Origin: Roseibium sp.
GTDB lineage: Bacteria > Pseudomonadota > Alphaproteobacteria > Rhizobiales > Stappiaceae
NCBI GenBank assembly: GCA_017643925.1
Contig: JAEPML010000002.1
Span: 186,001-250,000 of the forward strand
Direction of reading: 5' to 3'
DNA length: 64,000 nt
Shown here: piece after piece, positions 35,774 to 46,054 of the stretch
How positions within the stretch are numbered: position 1 is the first letter of the stretch
Layout of the letters: each line of letters starts with the position of its first letter
Made by a program: the position numbers and the translations under genes
Notes under the pieces: model-generated
Databases searched by the model: none
Seen by the model: the letters and a program-made list of their open reading frames with translations, nothing else
What the model was told of the DNA's origin: nothing

Positions 35774-36196
35774 ATGGCGATTGAACGCACGTTTTCCATG
35801 ATCAAGCCGGACGCGACCAAGCGCAACCTGACCGGTGCCATCACCGCCAAGCTGGAAGAAGCCGGCCTGCGCGTTGTAGCCTCCAAGCGCGTGTGGATGT
35901 CCCTGCGCGAAGCTGAAGGCTTCTATGCCGTTCACAAAGAGCGTCCGTTCTTCGGCGAACTGACCGAGTTCATGTCTTCCGGCCCGACCGTTGTTCAGGT
36001 TCTGGAAGGCGAAAATGCCATTGCCAAGAACCGTGAAGTCATGGGCGCAACCAACCCTGCTGAAGCTGCCGAAGGCACGATCCGCAAGGCATATGCTCTT
36101 TCCATCGGCGAAAACTCTGTTCACGGTTCCGACGCTCCGGAAACCGCTGCTGAAGAAATCGCATTCTGGTTCTCCGGCACCGAACTCGTCGGCTAA
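35774..36196 (+). CDS. ndk: Nucleoside diphosphate kinase
   Basis: Balances nucleoside triphosphate pools. 140 residues from ATG 35774. It begins [17 protein letters not shown] and has the active-site His in [12 protein letters not shown], both canonical. GAAAGAC precedes the start. It stands alone between a convergent peptidase gene upstream and its own terminator. Confidence 0.98.
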   Translation: MAIERTFSMIKPDATKRNLTGAITAKLEEAGLRVVASKRVWMSLREAEGFYAVHKERPFFGELTEFMSSGPTVVQVLEGENAIAKNREVMGATNPAEAAEGTIRKAYALSIGENSVHGSDAPETAAEEIAFWFSGTELVG

Positions 36197-36218
36197 GGTC
36201 AGACACCAAAATCAATCG

Positions 36219-36250
36219 GAAGGCCGGCCAGTGTGCCGGCCTTTTTTGTT
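36219..36250 (+). terminator. Rho-independent terminator after ndk
   Basis: AAGGCCGGC (36220-36228) and GCCGGCCTT (36235-36243) followed by TTTTTGTT; strong stem, 24 bases past the ndk stop. Confidence 0.93.
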
Positions 36251-36370
36251 CTTTGATTGGCAATTTTGCCAGTTACATCCTGTTACACATTCTTACGATA
36301 GCGCGACAGCACGCGCGCCGCATTCCCGCCATACTGGCTGCGTCGGGGTAGTGTGAACGGGAGAAGAAAA

Positions 36371-37468
36371 ATGCGAATGAAACTGGCCCTGGCGGGGGTG
36401 TTGATTGCGATGCCTGCAGCAGCGCATGACAGTTCATTGCCGATCAGCGGCGAAGACGCCATCGAGCATAAACACATCAGTGAAGAACTCTGGCGTCTGC
36501 TCCTGCCCGAAGCAGAAGCTGCGGCAGATATCACCATCAATGGCAACACGCGCCGCATTCGGGCTAACGGATACCCCAACAAGCCACCGGGGCAATTTCC
36601 GAACCGCAACAACCCGCATCAGATTTCGAAGAAGAACTACAATCTCAAGGTTCCTTTGCAACCGCGCAAGAACGGTCGTGCCCGCAATGCGCAGGGCTCC
36701 GTGTTCGGGATCGCGCTCAACGGTGTTGTCATGGATCCGGGGACGGCTGAATTCTGGCAGAACAATCGTCGCTCCGGCTGGAACTACGAAGCGCTGGGCG
36801 GGGCCTGCAAACTTGGCCTCGACCGGTAAAACGCCCACGTCCAGCCGGATGGAACCTACCACTATCACGGCATTCCCAAGGGCGTTGTTGCATCAAGCGG
36901 CGGCAACTCGGTGCCCGCGATGATTGGCTTCGCGGCGGACGGTTTTCCCATCTATGGTCAATATGGCTACTCGGATCCGGCGAAAAAGTCCGGCATGAAG
37001 AAGCTGAAAAGCAGTTACCGGGTCAAGAGCGGCACGCGCCCGAGTGGACCGGGCGGCCGTTACAACGGCAAGTTCACGCAGGACTGGGCCTTTGTCTCCG
37101 GGGCAGGCGACCTTGACCAGTGCAACGGACGTTTCGCCGTAACGCCGGAATATCCGAACGGTACCTATCACTATGTCCTGACGGACACGTTTCCCTTCAT
37201 TCCGCGGTGTTGGATGGGCTCGCCCGATTCAAGTTTCATGCGTTTGAAGGGCAGGGGGCGTGCAGACCTTGAGACCGACGAGAGAGAGGCAACGATCGAT
37301 TTCGCGGTCTTCGCCGACAACATCGACGTAGCGGTCCAGCTGGTCCAGGCCCAGGGTGGACACCCGCCGCGTTTCCTCCCGGGGGGCCGTCCGCCGCCTC
37401 CGGGAGCCGGAAGGGGGCCCGGTCGAGGACAGAGGCCCGGTGGCCGATCCCCCTGTAGCGGCAGTTGA
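36371..37468 (+). pseudogene. YHYH-domain secreted protein, interrupted by one in-frame stop
   Basis: From ATG 36371 (GGGAGAAG upstream) a signal peptide (MKLALAGVLIAMPAAAHDS) leads into a protein that stops at TAA 36827-36829 after GACKLGLDR. The same frame then continues at once with NAHVQPDGTYHYHGIP, which carries the YHYH motif, and runs to 37468. The halves join without any shift, so one base change restores a 365-residue protein. The C-terminus is Pro/Gly-rich. YHYH proteins are exported and of unclear function. Either a recent pseudogene, a sequencing error or stop readthrough. Confidence 0.85.
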
Positions 37469-37499
37469 TTGACTGTTTTGGTTATGAGAATTGATGCTG

Positions 37500-37530
37500 G
37501 AGGCGCTTGACGGCGCCTCTTGCTGTTTTC
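37500..37530 (+). terminator. Terminator after the YHYH gene
   Basis: GAGGCGC (37500-37506) and GCGCCTC (37513-37519) with a six-base loop, followed by TTGCTGTTTT. Confidence 0.7.
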
Positions 37531-37567
37531 ATAAGGCTTTGATCCTGTCAAAGCCAACTGGACCCTG

Positions 37568-39667
37568 ATGAACCAGCAGCCTCCAAAACCGACCTTCTCT
37601 GCCTGTCCGCATGATTGCCCGTCAACCTGTGCGCTCGATGTGCATTTCTATCCGCATGGAGATGTACGGCGCCTGAACGGCGCGAAGGACAACGACTATA
37701 CGGCCGGTGTCATCTGCGCCAAGGTCGCTCGATATCCCGAACGTCTCTATCATCCGGAGCGCTTGCTGACGCCCTTGCGCCGCACTGGCAAAAAGGGGAG
37801 CGGGCAATTCGAGGAGATCACCTGGGACGCCGCGCTTGACCTGATTGCCGAGAAATTTCTGGCTGCCGAACGGGAATTCGGCGCGCAATCCGTCTGGCCC
37901 TACCACTATGCCGGCACCATGGGCCTGGTGCAGCGAGACAGCATCCACCGTCTGCGCCACGCCAAGAAGTATTCGCGCCAGTTCGACAGTTTCTGCACCA
38001 ACATGGCCTGGACGGGTTACGTGGCCGGAACCGGCAGTCTGACGGGGCCGGATCCGCGCGAAATGGCCAAGTCCGACCAGGTGATCATCTGGGGCACCAA
38101 TCCTGTCGCGACGCAGGTCAATGTCATGACCCACGCAATTGCGGCCCGCAAGAAGCGCGGCGCCCGTATCATCGTGGTCGATGTCTACCAGACAGAGACG
38201 ATGAAACAGGCCGATATCGGGCTGATCCTGAAACCGGGTACCGATGCCGCACTGGCCTGTGCGATCATGCATGTCCTGTTCCGGGACGGTCACGCCGACT
38301 GGGACTACCTGGAAAAATACACGGATTGTCCGAAGGAGCTGGAAGCGCACCTGCAATCGCGCACGCCCGACTGGGCGGCCGGGATCACCGGTCTTGCGGT
38401 TGAGCAGATCGAGGAAGTTGCCAGGTTGATCGGCGAAACGAAGAAAACCTTCTTCCGTCTTGGCTATGGCTTCACCCGCTCCCGCAACGGCGCCGTCGGC
38501 ATGCATGCCGCCTGTTCGATCGCGGCCATTACCGGCAGCTACCAGTATGAAGGTGGTGGAGCCTTCCATAACAATGGCGGACTGTTCGCCTTCAACAAGG
38601 AGAGGGTTGAAGCCGGTTCACTCGCCGACAAGTCGATCCGTGCGCTCGACCAGAGTCTGATCGGTCGCATCCTGACGGGCGACGAAGCCGCCCTTATGGG
38701 TGGACCGCCCGTCAAGGCCATGCTGATCCAGAACACCAATCCGGTATCCGTGGCACCCGAACAGGAACTCGTACGGCAAGGCTTTGCGCGTGAGGACCTC
38801 TTTACCGTGGTGCATGAACAGTTCATGACCGACACGGCGAAAATGGCGGATATTGTCTTGCCGGCAACCCAGTTTCTTGAGCATGACGATATCTACAAGG
38901 GCGGAGGCCACCAGTATTTCCTGCTTGGGCCAAAGGCTGTTGAGCCGCCGGAAGGTCCTAGAGAAAACATTTATGTTATCAACGAGATAGCAAGGCGTGT
39001 TGAATCAGATTCGCATCCCGGGTTCGACATGAGCGCACGCGATCATATCGACTGGATGCTGCAGAACTCCGGTTTTGGATCGCTGGCCGACCTTGAGGCG
39101 AACAAGTGGCGTGACCTGCAGCCGGATTTCGAAACGTCTCACTACCTGAACGGGTTTGGACATGCCGACCGGAAGTTCCACTTCCGCCCGGACTGGGGCC
39201 GTTCGGCTGCCCCCAACAAACCCGATGGTGACACCGCATTCGGTCCCTGGGAAAGCATGCCTGAACTGCCCGACCAATGGGACAGCATTGAACGCGCCGA
39301 CGCGCAGCATCCGTTCCGTCTGGTGACATCACCGGCGCGCTCCTTCCTCAATTCCTCTTTCACGGAGACGGAAAGTTCGAAGAAGAAGGAGCAGCGCCCG
39401 GAGGTCTGGCTGCGACCGGAAGAGGCCGCGCAATACGGCATCGAGGATGGCGCGAAGGTGAAAATGGGCAATCGGCGCGGCGTGGTAACGTTGCATGCCC
39501 GCCATGTGGAAACCGTCGCCCCGGGCGCCGTCATTTCCGAAGGCATCTGGCCGAACAGTTCGTTTGAGGACGGCCGTGGCATCAACACCCTGACTGGAGC
39601 CGATCCTGTCGCCCCCTACGGTGGTGCCGCGTTCCACGACACGGCGGTTTGGGTGAGGGCGGTTTAG
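37568..39667 (+). CDS. Molybdopterin oxidoreductase, DMSO reductase superfamily
   Basis: 699 residues. The N-terminal iron-sulfur site is CX3CX3CX28C (Cys13, 17, 21, 50), in the CPHDCPSTC form found in cytoplasmic members of the superfamily. The bis-MGD-binding domains follow (IIWGTNPVATQ, IIVVDVY, the VMTDTAKMADIVLPAT-like segment), then a C-terminal molydopterin dinucleotide-binding domain near 580-699. No twin-arginine signal, so cytoplasmic. Substrate unknown; formate- or S/N-oxide-type chemistry is possible. No electron-transfer subunit is adjacent, so it may use a soluble carrier. Confidence 0.9.
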   Translation: MNQQPPKPTFSACPHDCPSTCALDVHFYPHGDVRRLNGAKDNDYTAGVICAKVARYPERLYHPERLLTPLRRTGKKGSGQFEEITWDAALDLIAEKFLAAEREFGAQSVWPYHYAGTMGLVQRDSIHRLRHAKKYSRQFDSFCTNMAWTGYVAGTGSLTGPDPREMAKSDQVIIWGTNPVATQVNVMTHAIAARKKRGARIIVVDVYQTETMKQADIGLILKPGTDAALACAIMHVLFRDGHADWDYLEKYTDCPKELEAHLQSRTPDWAAGITGLAVEQIEEVARLIGETKKTFFRLGYGFTRSRNGAVGMHAACSIAAITGSYQYEGGGAFHNNGGLFAFNKERVEAGSLADKSIRALDQSLIGRILTGDEAALMGGPPVKAMLIQNTNPVSVAPEQELVRQGFAREDLFTVVHEQFMTDTAKMADIVLPATQFLEHDDIYKGGGHQYFLLGPKAVEPPEGPRENIYVINEIARRVESDSHPGFDMSARDHIDWMLQNSGFGSLADLEANKWRDLQPDFETSHYLNGFGHADRKFHFRPDWGRSAAPNKPDGDTAFGPWESMPELPDQWDSIERADAQHPFRLVTSPARSFLNSSFTETESSKKKEQRPEVWLRPEEAAQYGIEDGAKVKMGNRRGVVTLHARHVETVAPGAVISEGIWPNSSFEDGRGINTLTGADPVAPYGGAAFHDTAVWVRAV

Positions 39668-40095
39668 CTCAACAGTTTCAAACTTCCCGTCAGTGACTTG
39701 ACCCATTTGGACGGCCCAAAGAGACCAATGCCGTCTATTTGTTCCTCGCTCAGGTCGCGCATGGGGACTGCATTCCGATAGTCATCGAAACAGTGCATCA
39801 TGCGGGCGAAGGCAGGAAACAGCACCAGATTGCCGTGCTCGGGCTTCGAAATATGGGCCTTGGTCATCAAGGCATGCAATTCGTCCGAGGCCGCCTGTAA
39901 AACGGGAACAGGCCGATCGGCGCTGGCGAGATAAGTCAGGCCCGGACGGTCGCTCAGTTCCACATTTCCGAATCCGGGCTGACCGGCGCCAAGACCGATC
40001 CCGATGGTTGCCACCGTGTTGGAGACCAGGCCGACCGGCAAGACCGGATTGACGACAATTGCGATTTTCAGATCACCGTTTCCTTGAAGGCTCAT
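39664..40095 (-). CDS. DUF2000 family protein
   Basis: 143 residues. It begins with a buried strand, LKIAIVVNPVLPVGLVSNTVA, and has ELHALMTKA, a layout seen in DUF2000, which shares the fold of peptidyl-tRNA hydrolase 2. No catalytic role is established. It is divergent from an Lrp/AsnC regulator 144 bases away, its probable controller, and its end overlaps the molybdopterin enzyme by 4 bases. Confidence 0.85.
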   Translation of the reverse strand: MSLQGNGDLKIAIVVNPVLPVGLVSNTVATIGIGLGAGQPGFGNVELSDRPGLTYLASADRPVPVLQAASDELHALMTKAHISKPEHGNLVLFPAFARMMHCFDDYRNAVPMRDLSEEQIDGIGLFGPSKWVKSLTGSLKLLS

Positions 40096-40239
40096 GGCAG
40101 GTTCGTTTCCTCCTGGCTGAATTTTTGTCAGGAAAAACTGGTCCGATTTTCGGGAAAGGTGCTGTCTGATTGCATTGATCTTTAGCTCAATACCGGTAGA
40201 TTTTACCGAGTTTCTCCAAAATTTAGAAAGAAGTGACCG

Positions 40240-40707
40240 ATGAGTGAGATATCACGGGAAGATGTGAAGATTCTGGACAGGCTTCAGGCAGACGGCAGGA
40301 TCACCAACGCTTCTCTGGCGGATGCAGTATCCATGTCAGCATCGCCCTGTTGGCGGAGGGTGCGCCAGCTTGAGGAGGATGGTGTCATTCAGGGCTACAG
40401 CGCCAATCTCGACAGGCGCAAGATCGGCCTGGGCGTCCTGGTTTATGTCACCATCCAGATCGACAACCATTCAGACGAGGACGCGTCGCGCTTCGAGCGG
40501 CAAATCCAGGAACTGCCCGAGGTCATTTCCTGTCATTCGGTGTCCGGGGGAGCCGACTTCATGCTCATGGTTGTCAGCCGGGACCTGGATGCGTATGCCG
40601 AGTTTTCCATGACAATTCTTCGGCGGTTGCCCGGCATCAAGACCATGACCACCAACTTCGCCCTGAAGGAGATCAAGCCGTTCAAGGGATTGCCCCTGGG
40701 ACTTTGA
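40240..40707 (+). CDS. Lrp/AsnC family transcriptional regulator
   Basis: 155 residues. The N-terminal helix-turn-helix (ILDRLQADGRITNASLADAV and SPCWRRVRQLEEDGVIQGY) is followed by an RAM ligand-binding domain (FMLMVVSRDLDAYAEF). The divergent neighbour is the DUF2000 gene; TACCGGTAGATTTTACCG-like sequence near 40190 may be its site. The effector is unknown, usually an amino acid. Confidence 0.94.
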   Translation: MSEISREDVKILDRLQADGRITNASLADAVSMSASPCWRRVRQLEEDGVIQGYSANLDRRKIGLGVLVYVTIQIDNHSDEDASRFERQIQELPEVISCHSVSGGADFMLMVVSRDLDAYAEFSMTILRRLPGIKTMTTNFALKEIKPFKGLPLGL

Positions 40708-40815
40708 CCGGACTGCACCCGGTTGCTCAAACGAAGGGCGGCGGATCGTCCGTCCCGACGCCGCCGCCCACCTCAGTCAGGCTCAGATCGTGTTTCCGGA
40801 CCCAATCCGTCCGGG

Positions 40816-41223
40816 TCAGGTCTGATTTTCCGAGGCTTGTTGGTAGGACGTGTCGAGCTTGCCTTCTTCGGCCTTGTAGAAATACTGGCTCGCCACTAGC
40901 CAGCCCTTAAGGGGCCGCAGCACCGGAATGCAGGTCAGGAGGATCAGGGGCAGGGTTGTGACCAGATGCACCCAGTATGGTGCGGTAAAGGCGATCTCAA
41001 GCCAGATCCCGAAGGCAACGGCGGGAACACAGCCGAAGCATATGACGAAAAAGGCCGGTCCATCAGCCGGGTCTGCGAAGCTCAGGTCGAGCCCGCAGTG
41101 GTCGCATTCGGGTTTCAGGGCAAGAAAACCGTCAAAGATCTTGCCCTGGCCGCAACGCGGGCAGCGGCCCTTGATACCGGTTTGAATGGGCGGCAGTTCC
41201 GGCCAGTCCTGCTGGTTGCTCAT
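40816..41223 (-). CDS. DUF983 family membrane protein
   Basis: 135 residues from ATG 41223, chosen because GGAAGGAC precedes it. An N-terminal zinc-ribbon-like pair (GRCPRCGQGKIF and CDHCGLDL) is followed by two membrane segments (about 56-78 and 84-102). DUF983 proteins are widespread in alphaproteobacteria, without known function. It is on the opposite strand to and well separated from the Lrp gene. Confidence 0.92.
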   Translation of the reverse strand: MSNQQDWPELPPIQTGIKGRCPRCGQGKIFDGFLALKPECDHCGLDLSFADPADGPAFFVICFGCVPAVAFGIWLEIAFTAPYWVHLVTTLPLILLTCIPVLRPLKGWLVASQYFYKAEEGKLDTSYQQASENQT

Positions 41224-41369
41224 GTCCTGTCCTTCCCCGTTGAGGGCGCGGGTCTGAATGATCGGACTTTCAATCGATTGATTGGAAGTGCATGCATTCA
41301 AAATAGAGCAATCGGAGTTTGTCGCAAGCGGTTTTGATGCGGCAAATTGGCCTTGGCGTCAGCAGGTCT

Positions 41370-42761
41370 TCAAAAGAAGGCCGACGCGCTTTGCGGGGAG
41401 CTTCTCAAGGTTTGGGCGATCTCTTCTAGTGCATGGGAAAGACGGGCGCGATCAACTGGTCCTCCAAAGCAGATGCGCACGGCTTCTGCGGGCGTGCCGG
41501 AAACGGTGAATGGATCGCTTTCCACAATGCCGATCGGCAGGTGCCGTATCTGGCTGACGAAGGCGGATCGTGTCCAGGCCGCGGGCAGGTTGAGCCAGAG
41601 ATGGAAGGCAGCCTCGTCGGTTGCGATATTGAAGTCACCCAGCATCTTTCCTGCAAGGCTTTGGCGTGCTGCGCTTTCATCACGCACGTGATCGAGAATT
41701 GCCTTTGCCGTGCCGTTCTCAATCCACAGGCTGGCCAGGGCAACCGTCATGGGTGAGGGCATGACACTTGCCGTTCTGAGTGCGCGCTGCAGGCTCCAGG
41801 CACGGCTCTTGTCCGGTGCTGCGACATAGGCAAGCCTCAGCCCGGCACCAAGCGACTTTGACAGGGAGCCAATGTACCAGGTCTGCTCAGGTGCCAGTTC
41901 TGCGAACGGTTTTGGAGGGATTTGCAGCAGGGGGCTATAGGGATCGTCCTCGAGAATGGGGATGCCGAACTCGCGCGCGATGTTCACGAGTTCCTTCCGC
42001 CGGGCCTCTGGGATGGTTCTTGTTGTAGGGTTGTTGAGCGTCGGATTGATGTATAACGCCCGCAAGGTCTCGGTTTGGCATTTGCTGCGCAATGCGTCGG
42101 GGATAATGCCATCGCCATCGGTTTGCAGGCCGATCAGTCCAAGTCCCAGCTGCGCGCAAAGCGAACGGATCCCCGGGTAGGTGATGGCTTCGCAAGCGAT
42201 CAGGTCTCCGGGCGAGGTCAGGTCCTGCAGGATCGCCATCAAGGCTGCCTGGGCACCAGGGGCGAATGCGATCCGCTCGGGGGAGACTTGAAGCTGCATG
42301 TCTTTGAGCCACTTTTCACCCGCCTGCTTGTCCTGTTCCGATGCTTCCAGATCCTGGTAGCGCATCAGGGAAACAAGATCGGCCGACAATGCGGCAAACC
42401 CGCTCTTCATGCGCGCAAGCAATGTCGTGTCCGTGGGTTCCGGTGGCAGCAGCATGGAATGGTCCGGAGGAGATTGGCGTCGTGGAGCGCGCGTTGAAGT
42501 GTCCTTCGGGATGTCGCTCGTCGTCGAGACATAGGTTCCGCTGCCCACCTGTGAAGAGATGATGCCTCTTCTCCGCGCTTCCGTATATCCGCGCGCGACG
42601 GTCGTGAAATCCAGCCCCAGTCTGCGCGCCAGATCCCGCTGGGCCGGCAGACGGTCTCCCGCTGTCAGGCGGCCTGACTTGATGTCCGATTCAATGGTAT
42701 CGGCGATGGCCAGGTATCGAGGCGCATTGCTGCGGGAAAGGTCGGGACACCAGTCGGTCAT
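41370..42761 (-). CDS. MocR/PdxR-type regulator (GntR helix-turn-helix fused to aminotransferase)
   Basis: 463 residues. The N-terminal GntR winged helix (YLAIADTIESDIKSGRL, LPAQRDLARRLGLDFTTVAR) is joined to a fold-type I aminotransferase domain with the PLP lysine expected in IGSLSKSLGAGLRL. Such proteins sense PLP or an amino-acid ligand rather than catalyse transamination. Target unknown. The BNR-repeat gene lies 68 bases upstream on the same strand, so cotranscription is possible. Confidence 0.93.
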   Translation of the reverse strand: MTDWCPDLSRSNAPRYLAIADTIESDIKSGRLTAGDRLPAQRDLARRLGLDFTTVARGYTEARRRGIISSQVGSGTYVSTTSDIPKDTSTRAPRRQSPPDHSMLLPPEPTDTTLLARMKSGFAALSADLVSLMRYQDLEASEQDKQAGEKWLKDMQLQVSPERIAFAPGAQAALMAILQDLTSPGDLIACEAITYPGIRSLCAQLGLGLIGLQTDGDGIIPDALRSKCQTETLRALYINPTLNNPTTRTIPEARRKELVNIAREFGIPILEDDPYSPLLQIPPKPFAELAPEQTWYIGSLSKSLGAGLRLAYVAAPDKSRAWSLQRALRTASVMPSPMTVALASLWIENGTAKAILDHVRDESAARQSLAGKMLGDFNIATDEAAFHLWLNLPAAWTRSAFVSQIRHLPIGIVESDPFTVSGTPAEAVRICFGGPVDRARLSHALEEIAQTLRSSPQSASAFF

Positions 42762-42829
42762 GCGGTTTTGCTCTTGTCTTTAATTGACTGCATATTGACT
42801 GTATATTGTCTTGAGGCGAATTTGTCACG

Positions 42830-44002
42830 CTAATCATCGCCCTGTAAACCATCCCTCACTTCGACCGACAGGATGGTTGGCAGGTGCCGCGCGATTTCCT
42901 CCCAGGTTTCACCCTCGTCAAGACTTGCAAAGACCGAACCTGAATTGGTGCCGAAGTAAAGACCTGCGGGATCGCGCCGGTCTCCTGCCATTGCCTGGCG
43001 CAGCACTGTGAAGAAACAGGCTTCCTGTGGCAAACCGTTCCGCTTTGCCTGCCATGTCTGACCACCATCGGAGGATTTCCAGACTGCTGCCGCCGCGTCC
43101 GGCGGGTATCTGCCGCCCGCATCGGAGTTCAGTGGCAGGGTCCAGATCGTTTCCGGGTCACGTGGATGAACGCGAATGGGAAAGCCGAAGGTGGATGGCA
43201 GGCCGTCATTGATATCGTCCCAGCTGCGGCCCCCGTCCAGCGAACGCCAGACGCCGTGATGGTTCTGCTGGTAGAGGAGGTCCTTGCTGCCCGGGGCGCG
43301 CATCATGTTGTGGACACAGTGGCCCGTTTCCCCGTCTCGTGGGGCTGCTGGGTGGTTGTGTCCTTCGCAGGCTGCCGCATTTGAAAGCCGGTTGCGGCGT
43401 TCCCAGGTCGCGCCGCCATCTTCCGTCGCAAAAACGCCGGCTGCAGAGATGCCGATCCAGAGCTTTTTCGGATTTTCCGGATCCGACACGATCGTGTGCA
43501 GGACGAGGCCTGCCGCGCCGGGATTCCAGCTGTCTGCAGACGGATGGTTGGCGAGGCTTTCAACCTGTTCGAAGCTCGCCCCCTTGTCACCGCTGGCCAG
43601 CAAACGTGCCGGCTTGGTACCGGCGTAAAGCGTTCCATGGGCAAATTCGAGCGACCAGATCTGGGAAAAGGTGTCGCTGAAGGGTAAAGGCGTTTCGCTC
43701 CAGCCGATCATGGCCGCAAAGTCGGGATCTTTGGCTGCCCACTCGTCGATCATGCCCTTTGTCAGGCGAGTCAGCGTCCAGCTTGCACCATTGTTGGCGG
43801 AATGCCAGACGCCGCCACCGTGCCAGTCACTGCCACCACCAGCCCACAGGTCTCCCGAGACGGGGTCGGCTATGACGTGATTGATGGGCCAGCCATCGCA
43901 ATGCGGCCCGCTGACAGACCAGCCAGTGCGTGTTTTGCCACCGGAAATGAGAAAGGCGCCTTTGGTCGTGCCCACAAGAACAGTCAATTCGTCCGCAGCC
44001 AT
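42830..44002 (-). CDS. BNR/sialidase-like beta-propeller protein
   Basis: 390 residues from ATG 44002 after GGGAGGA. Repeated Asp-box-like motifs (SANNGASW, SGDKGASF, TEDGGATW, SLDGGRSW, SSDGGQTW, SLDEGETW), six along the chain, indicate a beta-propeller. No signal peptide, so probably cytoplasmic. Proteins like this are often labelled exo-sialidase, but the catalytic residues of true sialidases are not evident; better taken as a propeller of unknown ligand. Confidence 0.9.
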   Translation of the reverse strand: MAADELTVLVGTTKGAFLISGGKTRTGWSVSGPHCDGWPINHVIADPVSGDLWAGGGSDWHGGGVWHSANNGASWTLTRLTKGMIDEWAAKDPDFAAMIGWSETPLPFSDTFSQIWSLEFAHGTLYAGTKPARLLASGDKGASFEQVESLANHPSADSWNPGAAGLVLHTIVSDPENPKKLWIGISAAGVFATEDGGATWERRNRLSNAAACEGHNHPAAPRDGETGHCVHNMMRAPGSKDLLYQQNHHGVWRSLDGGRSWDDINDGLPSTFGFPIRVHPRDPETIWTLPLNSDAGGRYPPDAAAAVWKSSDGGQTWQAKRNGLPQEACFFTVLRQAMAGDRRDPAGLYFGTNSGSVFASLDEGETWEEIARHLPTILSVEVRDGLQGDD

Positions 44003-44327
44003 GCCGGAGATCCTCCCATGCTCTCGTGTTGAGACTAACACATCTGCCAGGTTGCGAGGTGCGGTGCGGGGAACCGACATCGCAAAGATCGATGTCCATT
44101 CGACTGGGAGTGCCATGAGATGTGGATCGGCACTCCGGGTGCGGAAGCCTGGGCGCCGATTTCAGGCGACACCCCACGCGCATTTATCCATTTGCAACAG
44201 GTGTGGGAACGCAAACGTCGCGCCATGGATGCGGCGTTAAACACCTGGACACGGAGTTTCTGAGATCCGAATTGAGGCGTTTTCATGCAGGAAGGGTCCG
44301 GGAATGCTCCGGGCCCTTTGAATGCTG
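44003..44327. other. Intergenic region between purN and the BNR-repeat gene
   Basis: 325 bases. AGGGTCCGG/CCGGGCCCT (44293-44301, 44309-44317) is a GC-rich stem just past the purN stop and may end that transcript, though no T-run follows on the minus strand. Otherwise I see no convincing gene or promoter. Confidence 0.5.
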
Positions 44328-44975
44328 CTACGGCCAGACGAGCGAGGCCGTGTCGTGCTGACCGGCTCCACCGGTCACGCGGGTTCCTGACACTCTGGTC
44401 TTGCCGCTGGCAACAAGTTCCAGCGCTTTCGGGTAGATCTGGTGCTCGACCTGAAGCACCCGGGAAGCAAGCGTGTCGGGCGTGTCATTGTCCAGAACTG
44501 GAACCGCACCCTGTATGATGATTGGGCCGTCATCCATTTCGGCTGAGACGTAGTGAACCGTCGCACCATGCAGCTTGACCCCTTCTTCAATCGCCCTTTC
44601 ATGGGTCGCAAGACCCTTGAAGGACGGGAGCAGGGCCGGATGAATATTGATCATCCGGTTGGTCCAGGCGTTGACGAGGTAAGGTGTCAGGATGCGCATG
44701 AAGCCGGCAAGGGCAACGAGTTCGATCCTGTGGTCCTTCAGCACCGCATCGACCTGACGCTCGAAGGCCTCCCGGTCGCCTGAAAACTCCTTGTGGTCGA
44801 CAACAGCGGTTGCGATACCGAATTCTTCTGCCCGTTCCAGACCTTTCGCATCCGGTCGGTTTGAGAGCACCAGTGCGATTTCCGCCGGATAGGAGGGGGC
44901 CATGGAAGCGGAAATCAGCGCGCCCATGTTGCTGCCGCGGCCTGAGATCAGAATGGCAGTCCGCTTGCGGCTCAT
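44328..44975 (-). CDS. purN: Phosphoribosylglycinamide formyltransferase
   Basis: Transfers the formyl group from 10-formyl-THF to GAR in purine synthesis. 215 residues. It has [14 protein letters not shown] at the start, the catalytic region [12 protein letters not shown] and [15 protein letters not shown]. The start overlaps the purM stop by 4 bases, so the pair is translationally coupled. Confidence 0.97.
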   Translation of the reverse strand: MSRKRTAILISGRGSNMGALISASMAPSYPAEIALVLSNRPDAKGLERAEEFGIATAVVDHKEFSGDREAFERQVDAVLKDHRIELVALAGFMRILTPYLVNAWTNRMINIHPALLPSFKGLATHERAIEEGVKLHGATVHYVSAEMDDGPIIIQGAVPVLDNDTPDTLASRVLQVEHQIYPKALELVASGKTRVSGTRVTGGAGQHDTASLVWP

Positions 44976-46054
44976 GTGGTCAGGCTCAGCGTGTTGTCAA
45001 ACAGGACCGGCGTGTCACCCGATGCTTCAATCTGGCCGATCCTTGCGACAGTTTCTCCGGCGGCCTCCAGGGCTGCGGTGACGGCATCCGCCTCATTGGG
45101 GGCCACAACAACAACCATTCCGATACCGCAGTTGAAGGTGCGCAGCATTTCGCTTTCTGCCACACCACCAGCCGAAGCCAGCCAGGAGAACACCGGTGGC
45201 ACACTGATCTGGGAGAGGTCGATACGCGCTGATGAGTTGTCTGGCAGGACACGCGGCAGGTTTTCCGGCAGGCCACCGCCGGTGATATGCGCAAGCGCCT
45301 TGATGCCGGAAGTCGACTTCAACGCCGCCAGCAGAGGTTTGACGTAGATCCGGGTCGGCTCCATCAGGGCCTCGCCAAGCGTCTTGCCCGCGTCGAAGGG
45401 GGCGGTATCAGACCAGGTCAGGCCGGAGAGCTCGATGATCTTGCGAACCATCGAAAAACCGTTCGAGTGGACACCGGAGGAGGCGAGGCCCAACAGGACA
45501 TCACCTGTCTCGACATCCTTGCGTGGCAGGATTTCGCCGCGCTCGACGCCACCGACAGAAAAACCGGCAAGGTCATAGTCGCCTTCGCCATACATGCCCG
45601 GCATCTCGGCGGTTTCGCCACCAATCAGGGCCGCGCCGGCCTGCTTGCAGCCGTCGGCGATACCCGCCACGACATCTGTCGCCGTTTCGACATCCAGTGC
45701 GCCAGTTGCGAAATAGTCGAGGAAAAACAGAGGCTCGGCACCCTGAACCACCAGGTCATTCACGCACATTGCAACAAGGTCGATGCCCACGGTGCGGTGC
45801 TGGCCGGTCTCGATGGCGATCTTGAGCTTCGTTCCCACACCATCATTGGCGGCCACCAGAACCGGGTCCTTGAAACCGGCGCCCTTGAGGTCAAACAGAC
45901 CGCCAAAGCCGCCGATATCGCTGTCTGCACCTGGCCGGGAAGTCGCCTTCACCAGCGGTTTGATGCGGTTGACCAGTTCGTTGCCGGCATCGATGTCGAC
46001 ACCCGCATCCGCGTAGGTCAGGCCGTTGGTTCCGGAAGGCGTGGATTGGCTCAT
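44972..46054 (-). CDS. purM: Phosphoribosylformylglycinamidine cyclo-ligase
   Basis: AIR synthetase, closing the imidazole ring. 360 residues from ATG 46054 (the longer frame to 46093 has no start signal). Landmarks are [42 protein letters not shown] and the Gly-rich [14 protein letters not shown]-like segment ([16 protein letters not shown]). First gene of purM-purN. Confidence 0.97.
   Translation of the reverse strand: MSQSTPSGTNGLTYADAGVDIDAGNELVNRIKPLVKATSRPGADSDIGGFGGLFDLKGAGFKDPVLVAANDGVGTKLKIAIETGQHRTVGIDLVAMCVNDLVVQGAEPLFFLDYFATGALDVETATDVVAGIADGCKQAGAALIGGETAEMPGMYGEGDYDLAGFSVGGVERGEILPRKDVETGDVLLGLASSGVHSNGFSMVRKIIELSGLTWSDTAPFDAGKTLGEALMEPTRIYVKPLLAALKSTSGIKALAHITGGGLPENLPRVLPDNSSARIDLSQISVPPVFSWLASAGGVAESEMLRTFNCGIGMVVVVAPNEADAVTAALEAAGETVARIGQIEASGDTPVLFDNTLSLTT

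Noticed and set aside
36830-37468. A separate gene for the second half of the YHYH protein starting at ATG 36911
   Set aside because: It has no ribosome binding site, and its preceding residues continue the same frame with the YHYH motif, so it is the 3' part of the broken gene.
42830-44002. Annotation as an active exo-alpha-sialidase
   Set aside because: Asp-box repeats only show a propeller; no catalytic Arg triad, Tyr/Glu pair or signal peptide is evident.
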